The notes beneath the pieces are model-generated. The model did no database searches, was not told where the DNA came from, and worked only from the letters and a program-made list of their open reading frames with translations. From Lachnospiraceae bacterium UBA6452 (GTDB lineage Bacteria; Bacillota; Clostridia; Lachnospirales; Lachnospiraceae), in assembly GCA_002441865.1 (NCBI GenBank), contig DJNY01000190.1:1-10784 (forward strand): a stretch of 10,784 nucleotides of DNA, read 5' to 3'. The stretch's first letter is position 1. Each line of letters begins with the position of its first letter. Shown piece after piece: positions 1 through 5,357 of the stretch. The translations under genes were made by a program, and so were the position numbers.

Positions 1-19
1 ACCATTGAACTACACCCGC
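1..19 (-). tRNA. tRNA-Gly, 5' end only (cut by window edge)
   Basis: Read on the minus strand, these 19 bases give a 7-nt acceptor strand GCGGGTG, then TA, then the start of a D-arm GTTCAATGGT. This is the usual opening of bacterial tRNA-Gly. The anticodon lies outside the window, so the isoacceptor is unknown. It lies 18 nt downstream of tRNA-Pro and is probably co-transcribed with it; no separate promoter fits in the gap. Identity rests on recalled similarity of the 5' part only. Confidence 0.75.
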
Positions 20-37
20 AAAATCTTGCATAAAAAA

Positions 38-112
38 TCGGGGTGACAGGATTCGAACCTGCGACCTCCTGGTCCCAAACCAGGCGCTCTAGCCAAGCTG
101 AGCCACACCCCG
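38..112 (-). tRNA. tRNA-Pro (anticodon UGG)
   Basis: A complete cloverleaf can be drawn on the minus strand. The acceptor strands CGGGGTG and CACCCCG pair fully. The D-stem is GCTC/GAGC, the anticodon stem CCTGG/CCAGG encloses the loop TTTGGGA with anticodon TGG, and the T-arm GCAGG/CCTGT encloses TTCGAAT with one G-U pair. The variable loop has 5 nt and the discriminator base is A. CCA is not encoded: the bases after the discriminator are T-rich, so CCA must be added after transcription. UGG can read all four proline codons. It is the first gene of a tRNA operon with tRNA-Gly behind it. Confidence 0.97.
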
Positions 113-146
113 TTTTGTATCACTCTCTATCCGTGACGCAAGACAT

Positions 147-175
147 ATTATATTATATGAATTTTACATTGTCAA
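147..175 (-). promoter_or_regulatory. Sigma-A promoter of the tRNA-Pro/tRNA-Gly operon
   Basis: On the minus strand, TTGACA (170-175), a spacer of exactly 17 nt and TATAAT (147-152) match the vegetative consensus at all 12 positions. Transcription should start near 140, leaving a leader of about 28 nt before the tRNA-Pro 5' end at 112. A perfect core promoter is typical of stable RNA genes. The -35 box lies within a small inverted repeat (ATTGT/ACAAT). Confidence 0.88.
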
Positions 176-205
176 CAATATTTTGCAGTTTTTTTACAAG
201 TTTTT

Positions 206-685
206 TTACAGATAGCAAATCGTAAAATGTGCTTCCCCTTCTCTGTCAATATCCATCACCACATAGGACGGTCTTTTCCCTTCCTGTCTCGGATAGGAAA
301 GGCTGCCCGGATTTACTGCAATAATATCTTTTTCAATTTCCACAACCGGTCTGTGTGAATGCCCATAGAACACGATGTCTGCGCCTCTGCGGATCGCTTC
401 TTCCTTGATGATCTCATTGTTCATGGAAACATAATAATTGTGGCCGTGCGTGATCCAGACCTTGTATTTCCCGATCATTGTTTCGATCTCCCGTGGCAGT
501 TTGGAAAAGAAATCATTATTGCCCATGACGATGAGTGTCTCGCAGCCGGCGCCCTCGCTGATCGCATATTCACTTCCCTCTGTATCACCGCAATGTATCA
601 CCAGGTCCAGTTTTCCCAGCTTTTCGATCACCCGGAAATAATTCTCATTCCGGCGGTGTGTATCACTTACAATCAGTATCTTCAT
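206..685 (-). CDS. yfcE: YfcE/MJ0936-type metallophosphoesterase
   Basis: A 159-residue calcineurin-like phosphoesterase of the small YfcE/YsnB class. These enzymes hydrolyse phosphodiesters with two bound metal ions; the physiological substrate is not settled. The metal-binding motifs are all present in order: D8-x-H10 in SDTH, GD at 33-34, GNND at 55-58, H80 in THGH, and GHSH at 108-111, followed by the family's NPGS at 125-128. Length is normal for the class. The ATG overlaps the rdgB stop codon (ATGA, 682-685), with a TAAGGA ribosome site 6 nt upstream, so it is the last gene of the four-gene operon and probably translationally coupled. No clear terminator follows before the tRNA promoter. 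Family assignment is firm; cellular role is not known. Confidence 0.92.
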   Translation of the reverse strand: MKILIVSDTHRRNENYFRVIEKLGKLDLVIHCGDTEGSEYAISEGAGCETLIVMGNNDFFSKLPREIETMIGKYKVWITHGHNYYVSMNNEIIKEEAIRRGADIVFYGHSHRPVVEIEKDIIAVNPGSLSYPRQEGKRPSYVVMDIDREGEAHFTICYL

Positions 686-1287
686 GCTTCATCCTTACAC
701 AATTCTTTTATTTTATCTTTCATCATCCGCAGTGCTTTCCCGCGATGGCTGATCTCGTTTTTCTGCTCCGGAGAGATTTCCGCAGAACTTTTTCCAAATT
801 CCGGCAGATAAAAGATCGGATCATATCCGAATCCGTTCTCTCCTTTGATCTCATAGCCGATACGGCCTTCCATTGCCGCCTGTGCTGTCCGCGTCGTGCC
901 ATCCGGCAATACAAGCGCCATGGCGCATACAAACCGTGCTGTCCGTTTTTCTTCCGGCACATCTTTCAGTTTTTCCAGAATCTTTTTATTTTTAATCGCA
1001 TATGGCGTATCATGCCCCAGATAACGGGCGGAATAAATGCCCGGTTCCTTATTCAGATAATCGATCTCCAGTCCGGAATCATCTGCAAGCGCAGGTACCC
1101 CTAATGTTTTTGCTACCTGTGTTGCCTTAATGATGGCATTTTCTTCAAAAGTTGTTCCGTTTTCTTCTATTTCACCCTGAAAAGCCGTTTCCGACAGAGG
1201 AATGATCTCAATTCCCATATCCTGCACCATCATGGCAACTTCCCTGACTTTTCCCTGATTTGTACTTGCCAATACGATCTGTTTCAC
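682..1287 (-). CDS. rdgB: XTP/dITP diphosphatase RdgB (HAM1 family)
   Basis: A 201-residue house-cleaning enzyme of the cytoplasm. It hydrolyses non-canonical purine nucleoside triphosphates (dITP, XTP, ITP) to the monophosphate and pyrophosphate, keeping hypoxanthine and xanthine out of DNA and RNA. All signature motifs are visible: STNQGK at 8-13 (triphosphate binding), FEENA at 47-51, ADDSGLE at 68-74 (metal and catalytic acids), GENGFGYDP at 149-157 (base recognition) and SHRGKA at 180-185. The start is GTG at 1285-1287. It has AAGGAG 8 nt upstream, no alternative ATG is in frame, and the N-terminus aligns with the family. The start overlaps the amidase stop as GTGA. Its pairing with a YfcE-type phosphoesterase is, as I recall, common in clostridia. 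Confidence 0.96.
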   Translation of the reverse strand: MKQIVLASTNQGKVREVAMMVQDMGIEIIPLSETAFQGEIEENGTTFEENAIIKATQVAKTLGVPALADDSGLEIDYLNKEPGIYSARYLGHDTPYAIKNKKILEKLKDVPEEKRTARFVCAMALVLPDGTTRTAQAAMEGRIGYEIKGENGFGYDPIFYLPEFGKSSAEISPEQKNEISHRGKALRMMKDKIKELCKDEA

Positions 1288-2351
1288 TTTCCCATCTCCT
1301 TGTACGCCAAAAGCACAGCATCACAGATGCCCTGTGCCACTTTTTCCGTATATGCATCTTTCTGCAGAAGTTTTCTCTCCTGCTGGTTACTCAAAAAGCC
1401 CATATCGAGCTGCGTGACCGGAATTATTGCATCCCGTATCACCGCATTGTCATCCTCCCCCGGAATAATATCCAGCGCTTTTTCATTTGTCGCCTCTGCA
1501 ACTTTTGTGAGCAGCAGATAGGCAAGATCCGCGCTGGAAAATTCCGGAATAAAATATTGTGCATTGTATTCCGTCTGGATACCGTAAACCGTTGTATCTT
1601 CTGCCGATGTCACATGTACACTGATCAGCATATCCGCCTGCAGGGCATTGGCAAACTCCACCCGTTCCTCCATACTGCGGCTGCTGTCGTCTTCTCTTGT
1701 ATAGTAAACCCGGATTCCCTGCGCCAAAAGCAGTTCTCCGGCTTTCTTTACTGTTGTAAGTGCAATATCTTTTTCCTGCAGGCTCATATCCTGCACCACC
1801 ACAGTCTCTCCTGCATCATTTCCGCCGTGCCCCGCATCCAGAACGACAATCCTGTCATAAAGAGCTGACGGTGTCTGCAGTCTGATCTCCGCTTCCGTTC
1901 CCGTCGTTCCCCGGCGCAGCTGCACCGAAGCCTCCTGCGGCTGATTCAGAGCAATCGTAAAAAGGATTTTATCCTGTTCCTCTTTTATTTCGTTTCCCGT
2001 ACAGGAAATATTCTGCTGAATCGGATGTTCCCGAAAATACCGCCTGTCAAGAAGCGTCCCTCCAATCTCCTTCTTCAGGCAGAGTGTGACCTTTTGCGCC
2101 ATACAATCGCTCTGCAGCTCTATATCCTGCTGCGTTACCCCTTCAGGCAGCTGCAGCAGCAATGTATTTTCCTCCAATGCTTCATCATATTGCAGGTAAT
2201 TTTCCTGTCCCGTTCCGGTCTCAGATGGCAGCTGTGCTGCCTCTCCCGCCTGTGTATCGTTTTTCCCGCTCTGGTACAAGAGCAGACCCAGACTGACCGC
2301 AAATACCAGAAGGCAGGCTGTCACATAGACTTTTGCTGTTTTTCCCGTCAT
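1284..2351 (-). CDS. N-acetylmuramoyl-L-alanine amidase (Amidase_3), membrane-anchored
   Basis: A 355-residue protein. A positively charged N-terminus and a hydrophobic segment at about 8-26 form a signal peptide or anchor. A poorly conserved linker region (30-165) carries no recognised binding domain. The Amidase_3 zinc-hydrolase domain runs from 167 to 352. Family members cut the amide bond between N-acetylmuramate and L-alanine in peptidoglycan. Zinc ligands can be assigned to H175 (LDAGHGG), E193 (LQEKDI) and H246 (SVHVTS). The family's catalytic glutamate, in the motif E-x-GF-x-SN, is aspartate here (D316, LDMGFLSN), and the usual SxHANA motif is altered, so activity may be weak or changed. 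The ATG overlaps the methyltransferase stop (ATGA), with GGGGAG 6 nt upstream. The fold is sure; the activity is less so. Confidence 0.88.
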   Translation of the reverse strand: MTGKTAKVYVTACLLVFAVSLGLLLYQSGKNDTQAGEAAQLPSETGTGQENYLQYDEALEENTLLLQLPEGVTQQDIELQSDCMAQKVTLCLKKEIGGTLLDRRYFREHPIQQNISCTGNEIKEEQDKILFTIALNQPQEASVQLRRGTTGTEAEIRLQTPSALYDRIVVLDAGHGGNDAGETVVVQDMSLQEKDIALTTVKKAGELLLAQGIRVYYTREDDSSRSMEERVEFANALQADMLISVHVTSAEDTTVYGIQTEYNAQYFIPEFSSADLAYLLLTKVAEATNEKALDIIPGEDDNAVIRDAIIPVTQLDMGFLSNQQERKLLQKDAYTEKVAQGICDAVLLAYKEMGK

Positions 2352-3493
2352 GATCTGCTCCCCGGTTTCGGTCCCATAAACTGATAATAATAGGTTTTTA
2401 ACATACCATTATAGATCTTACGGTTTTTATCTGCCTTTCTGCCGATCATCTGCTGTGCATCCTCATAAGAGGTGATCACGTAAAGCGACCAGGAATCCAG
2501 CTGTCTGTAGCGTTCTCCCAGCGTCCTGTAAATGGCTGCGATCGTATTTTTATCTTCCAGGCGCTCTCCATACGGCGGATTCGTAATGATAAAACCGTAT
2601 TTTTTCGGATGGCTGAGTGCTTCTACGCCCCTGCGTTGAAAATGGATATACTGCTCCACACCTGCCAGCTTTGCATTTTCTCTTGCAATCCTCACCATCT
2701 CATCATCAATATCATACCCCTGGATATCCGGCATCTGGCTGAAATCAACCAGTTCTGCTGCTTCATCCATGCATGCATACCATTCTTTCTTCGGAATGAT
2801 ATGTGTCCAGCTTTCTGCCAGAAAGCTGCGGTTCATACCAGGTGCCATATTAGCTGCCATCATAGCTGCCTCGATTGGGATCGTACCGCTTCCACAAAAC
2901 GGATCCACCAGAATCCTTGTCTTATTCCACGGAGTCAGCATGATCAGTGCTGCTGCAAGGTTCTCTGCGATCGGGGCTTTTGCCGTCAGCTTCCTGTAGC
3001 CTCTCTTATGTAAAGATTCCCCTGTTGTGTCCAGAGAAACCGTCACTTCATCCTTATGCAGAAAAACACGTATCGGGAAAGCATCTCCATCCTCCGGGAA
3101 CCAGTTCACATGATAAGATTTACGCATTCTCTCTACCATGGCTTTTTTCATGATCGACTGGATATCCGACGGGCTGAACAGCTTACTTTTGACACTTGCC
3201 GCCTTTGCGACCCAGAACTTTGCGTTCTGCGGCAGATACGCTTCCCACGGAAGCGCTTTTGTTCCTTCAAACAGCTCATCAAACGTTTCCGCATGGAACT
3301 GACCTACCTTGATCAATATTCTTTCTGCCGTACGCAAAAAAACATTGGCACGACAGACCGCCTCTGCATCACCGATAAATGTGACACGGCCATCTTCGAC
3401 CGATGTTATTTCATATCCTAATTCTATAATTTCTCTTTTTAACACTGCTTCCAGCCCGAAATGGCATGGTGCAATACATTCAAATGTTTTCAT
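2348..3493 (-). CDS. THUMP-domain class I RNA methyltransferase (RlmL/YpsC-like)
   Basis: A 381-residue SAM-dependent RNA methyltransferase. An N-terminal ferredoxin-like/THUMP RNA-binding region covers about 1-160. A UPF0020-type Rossmann methyltransferase follows, with the SAM-binding motif DPFCGSGT at 197-204, the acidic motif GYDIDD at 259-264 and the catalytic NPPYGER at 305-311, typical of guanine N2-methylation. By family it probably modifies 23S rRNA, like the N-terminal half of E. coli RlmL; it lacks RlmL's second (RlmK) methyltransferase domain, as is usual in Firmicutes. The start at ATG 3491-3493 is supported by the conserved N-terminus (IAPCHFGLEA), yet no Shine-Dalgarno sequence precedes it and the promoter abuts it. 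It heads the four-gene operon and overlaps the amidase gene by 4 nt. The exact target nucleotide is not proven by sequence. Confidence 0.92.
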   Translation of the reverse strand: MKTFECIAPCHFGLEAVLKREIIELGYEITSVEDGRVTFIGDAEAVCRANVFLRTAERILIKVGQFHAETFDELFEGTKALPWEAYLPQNAKFWVAKAASVKSKLFSPSDIQSIMKKAMVERMRKSYHVNWFPEDGDAFPIRVFLHKDEVTVSLDTTGESLHKRGYRKLTAKAPIAENLAAALIMLTPWNKTRILVDPFCGSGTIPIEAAMMAANMAPGMNRSFLAESWTHIIPKKEWYACMDEAAELVDFSQMPDIQGYDIDDEMVRIARENAKLAGVEQYIHFQRRGVEALSHPKKYGFIITNPPYGERLEDKNTIAAIYRTLGERYRQLDSWSLYVITSYEDAQQMIGRKADKNRKIYNGMLKTYYYQFMGPKPGSRS

Positions 3494-3499
3494 ACATTT

Positions 3500-3528
3500 A
3501 TCTTAAAATGATTTTTTCAGACTGTCAA
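3500..3528 (-). promoter_or_regulatory. Sigma-A promoter of the methyltransferase operon, leaderless arrangement
   Basis: On the minus strand, TTGACA (3523-3528), a 17-nt spacer and TAAGAT (3500-3505) form a promoter with a perfect -35 and a 4/6 -10. Only 6 nt separate the -10 box from the ATG at 3493, so transcription should begin at or within a base or two of the start codon. An imperfect inverted repeat (AATGA/TCATT, 3533-3548) sits just upstream of the -35 box and could be a regulatory site. Confidence 0.7.
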
Positions 3529-3552
3529 TACAAATGATGTATGTCATTATGT

Positions 3553-3574
3553 AAAGCAGGACGGTGCCTGCTTT
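3553..3574 (-). terminator. Hairpin after the 51-residue protein gene, possible terminator
   Basis: AAAGCAGG and CCTGCTTT form a perfect 8-bp stem with a 6-nt loop, beginning 3 nt after the stop codon at 3578. The U-run lies only inside the stem and the downstream bases are not U-rich, so it is a weak terminator at best. It separates this gene from the methyltransferase promoter. Confidence 0.45.
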
Positions 3575-3577
3575 TGC

Positions 3578-3733
3578 TTACTGTTCGTTTTTATTAGACT
3601 GTTTATCCTTGTAGTCAGAAGTGCAGGATTTCGTGTCATTTGCATTTTTATATGCCTGTTTTGCACTGTTCTTAGACTGTTCATCCTGGCTGTTCTGTGC
3701 ATTGTTCTTTGCGTTTGTTTCATTCTTTGCCAT
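3578..3733 (-). CDS. Small Asn/Lys/Gln-rich hydrophilic protein, possible spore protein
   Basis: A 51-residue protein of unknown function. It contains about 10 Asn, 9 Lys, 6 Gln and 6 Ser, with no Leu, Ile, Val, Phe or Trp, and a single Cys at 37. It has no hydrophobic core, signal peptide or membrane segment and is probably disordered in solution. The start was chosen at ATG 3731-3733 because AAGGAGGA (3741-3748) lies 7 nt upstream. An earlier in-frame ATG at 3763 would place that site inside the coding region and is rejected. A sigma-G-like promoter precedes it with a leader of about 27 nt. Composition recalls gamma-type small acid-soluble spore proteins, though no homology to them was recognised. 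The ribosome site and promoter make it a convincing gene; the spore role is inferred. Confidence 0.75.
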   Translation of the reverse strand: MAKNETNAKNNAQNSQDEQSKNSAKQAYKNANDTKSCTSDYKDKQSNKNEQ

Positions 3734-3766
3734 TGCTCTTTCCTCCTTCATTTTGTATTGCAATAC

Positions 3767-3795
3767 TAGTATTCGGAGGATTTTAATTTTTATGC
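3767..3795 (-). promoter_or_regulatory. Sigma-G-like (forespore) promoter for the 51-residue protein
   Basis: On the minus strand, GCATA (3791-3795), a 17-nt spacer and AATACTA (3767-3773) match the Bacillus sigma-G pattern (GHATR, 17-18 nt, CATWHTA) at all but the first base of the -10 element. Transcription would begin near 3760, just upstream of the ribosome site at 3741-3748. No good sigma-A promoter was found here. Two overlapping palindromes (GTATTGCAATAC at 3755-3766 and AATACTAGTATT at 3762-3773) cover the -10 region. Confidence 0.55.
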
Positions 3796-3844
3796 ATATT
3801 CGGTCTTGTTTTTTTCATAACCGGTCACTTAGGCAAAAAAATTC

Positions 3845-3873
3845 TTGATAATTTTTCTAAAATATCCTATAAT
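3845..3873 (+). promoter_or_regulatory. Sigma-A promoter of a candidate small RNA
   Basis: On the plus strand, TTGATA (3845-3850), a 17-nt spacer and TATAAT (3868-3873) match the vegetative consensus at 11 of 12 positions. The expected start is near 3880. No plus-strand coding region follows; the next 100 bases hold two hairpins. Confidence 0.7.
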
Positions 3874-3879
3874 CTATTT

Positions 3880-3978
3880 ATACAACAGCAATCCCCAATT
3901 GCTCTGTTGTAAAAATAGTATTTTTATTTATACTCCCCTAAACAGCCTATCACCCCTGATAGGCTGTTTAACTTTGTA
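3880..3978 (+). ncRNA. Candidate small regulatory RNA with C-rich loops
   Basis: A predicted RNA of about 100 nt that starts from the strong plus-strand promoter at 3845-3873. It opens with a hairpin (3882-3910) whose stem is ACAACAG/CTGTTGT, with an inner CAAT/ATTG helix, a 2-nt CT bulge and a CCCCA loop. An A/U-rich single-stranded linker contains CTCCCCT (3933-3939). It ends with a perfect 14-bp hairpin that has a CCCC loop. There is no ATG in the transcript and no ribosome site, so it is not a small-protein gene. C-rich unpaired motifs of this kind are known in Firmicute trans-acting RNAs (the UCCC motif of staphylococcal RNAs and RsaE/RoxS) that bind G-rich ribosome binding sites. No known RNA family was recognised. 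The transcript is inferred from promoter and structure only. Confidence 0.5.
3939..3970 (+). terminator. Hairpin terminator of the candidate small RNA
   Basis: A perfect 14-bp inverted repeat (TAAACAGCCTATCA and its complement) closes on a CCCC loop. On the plus strand the GC-rich part of the stem is followed by TTTAACTTTGTAT, a moderately U-rich tail. On the minus strand the tail is AGGGGAG, so plus is the better orientation. It might still slow minus-strand transcripts coming from the DUF1700 gene, for which no better terminator was found. Confidence 0.55.
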
Positions 3979-3995
3979 TAAAATACGCCGCAGCG

Positions 3996-4418
3996 CTATC
4001 GCTTATTTTTAAAAAAGGAAAAAACAAGAAATACAAATGCCAGAACAAACAAGAACGGCAGAAGTGCACTGACAACAGAAAAGAGCAACCCGATGATCGC
4101 ACATAACACGATCAGAACCGCTGCAATAACAAGCGGAACAAGTAACCTGCCTCCTCTGAATTCCCAGTGTTTTTCCTGTATATCCTGTTCGATCCCGGAT
4201 TTTGGAGTTTCCGGCTTACCGCCTTCCGCTGCCAGAATACTTTTTGCAAGCAGTGCAGGATCTCCCAGTTTCTGTATCGTTTCTTCCTCCGGGATTCCCT
4301 TTGCAGCTTCCATCGCAAAATAGTCTTTATAATAGGAAATGATGTCTCTCAGCTGATCCGGATCCAGCTGATCCCATAATTTTCGTTCTAACGCATCAAT
4401 ATATGCTTCCTTACCCAT
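3996..4418 (-). CDS. DUF1700 (HAAS domain) membrane protein
   Basis: A 140-residue protein of the DUF1700/HAAS family. The N-terminal helical HAAS part (about 1-65) shows the usual pattern: a helical start, an ISYYKDYF motif at 27-34, a G-x-x-EEE segment at 41-46 and LGDPALLAKSI at 51-61. Residues 66-90 are a polar linker. Two strongly hydrophobic segments at about 93-115 and 117-136 should cross the membrane, ending in a basic KNKR tail. HAAS proteins are often found beside PadR-type regulators and are thought to act in signalling at the membrane; no PadR gene is present here. It follows the YesL-family gene by 21 nt and is the second gene of that operon, with GAGG 8 nt before the ATG. Function is unknown. 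Confidence 0.85.
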   Translation of the reverse strand: MGKEAYIDALERKLWDQLDPDQLRDIISYYKDYFAMEAAKGIPEEETIQKLGDPALLAKSILAAEGGKPETPKSGIEQDIQEKHWEFRGGRLLVPLVIAAVLIVLCAIIGLLFSVVSALLPFLFVLAFVFLVFSFFKNKR

Positions 4419-4439
4419 CTGTTACGCCTCACTCCTTCC

Positions 4440-5198
4440 CTATTCCGGCTGCGCTTCTTCCAGTTTATCAAACACTTTCTGCAGGATCATAGACGTTGCA
4501 TATGCCTGTACCGCAAACATGACCAAAAGCCATAAATACCATGTGTATGCCAGCAGCAGAGCACTGGCAGCCAATGCAAGCGCCGGTACAAACCAGATGA
4601 TAAATACAACCAGCCATGTCTTAAAGTTGGACACAGAAATGATAAATGTGTTTTTAATGTAATTAAAAATTGTATTTTCATATCTTGCAATGACCGGAAA
4701 CAGAAACGGTAATAAAAATGACAGCAATACCATCTCAAATCCGATCAGAACAACCATAAAATCCGTCATCTGTCCGGCAGATCGTATCATATATGCATAT
4801 TCTGCCCACACAACGCCAAGATACACAAGGATCACCGCCCACATTTTGGTACCCACCTTAAAATTCTGCCTAAATGCTTTCCAGAATCCTTTCCACATCG
4901 TACCATCTTCGTTTCTGACCATTTTATTGGTCATGGTAAACAATGCTGTTACAGAGGCTCCTATTGTAATAACCGGAATACAGGACAATATAAAGGTCAG
5001 ATTCAGTACAAAAAGATCTCCAAACCGTTCCAGAGCTTTTATGATCGGATTTCTGGTATCCGTTCCCTTTTCCATCTGATTCAGCGGATTATTTTCGCCG
5101 GTCAGTTCTTCCTCTGTTTCCATCTGCGCAGCAATTTCCGTTATGGTACGTCTTTCTTCCGTTTCCTGCGCTGTATCATTCTGTAATGTATCGCTCAT
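4440..5198 (-). CDS. YesL-family (DUF624) membrane protein
   Basis: An integral membrane protein of 252 residues from the preferred start. An acidic, polar N-terminal extension of about 50 residues is followed by the DUF624 core, with the family signature GDLFVLNLTFILSCIPVITI-G near 60-80. Five or six membrane segments follow (about 63-88, 116-140, 144-170, 190-215 and 216-240). YesL proteins have no established biochemical role but usually lie beside CUT1 sugar transporters, as here, where the MalG-like gene is upstream. Two in-frame ATGs occur, at 5204 and 5198. The second is preferred because AAGGA lies about 8 nt before it but only 3 nt before the first. The leader carries a GGATC/GATCC inverted repeat (5214-5232). 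A terminator separates it from the transporter, so it needs its own promoter; only a lone -10-like TAAAAT (5241-5246) was seen. Confidence 0.85.
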   Translation of the reverse strand: MSDTLQNDTAQETEERRTITEIAAQMETEEELTGENNPLNQMEKGTDTRNPIIKALERFGDLFVLNLTFILSCIPVITIGASVTALFTMTNKMVRNEDGTMWKGFWKAFRQNFKVGTKMWAVILVYLGVVWAEYAYMIRSAGQMTDFMVVLIGFEMVLLSFLLPFLFPVIARYENTIFNYIKNTFIISVSNFKTWLVVFIIWFVPALALAASALLLAYTWYLWLLVMFAVQAYATSMILQKVFDKLEEAQPE

Positions 5199-5312
5199 TT
5201 TCATTTTCCTTTCCGGATCAATTTGCAGGATCCAGTTCCTATTTTACCATCTTTCCCCGCAAAAGACTATTAAATAAGCATAAAATAAGAGTTTTGCGAA
5301 ATTTCAGGGTAC

Positions 5313-5345
5313 AAAAAAAGCACACACCCGAAGGTATGTGCTTTT
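5313..5345 (-). terminator. Intrinsic terminator of the sugar transporter operon (cUUCGg hairpin)
   Basis: In the minus-strand RNA, a 13-bp stem (AAAAGCACAUACC and its partner) closes on the extra-stable C(UUCG)G tetraloop and is followed by a run of seven U. One position is a U-G wobble in the minus-strand RNA but a C-A mismatch on the plus strand, which fixes the orientation. It begins 12 nt after the MalG-like stop codon. Confidence 0.92.
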
Positions 5346-5357
5346 GAATTGCAAATA

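Noticed and set aside
43..225. 60-residue plus-strand reading frame
   Set aside because: It runs across the tRNA-Pro gene and its promoter on the opposite strand.
3734..3763. Longer start for the 51-residue protein at 3763
   Set aside because: It would translate through the AAGGAGGA ribosome site and has no site of its own.
3939..3970. Hairpin as the terminator of the YesL/DUF1700 operon on the minus strand
   Set aside because: The minus-strand tail after the stem is AGGGGAG, with no U-run; the plus-strand tail is a better fit. A minor minus-strand role is not excluded.
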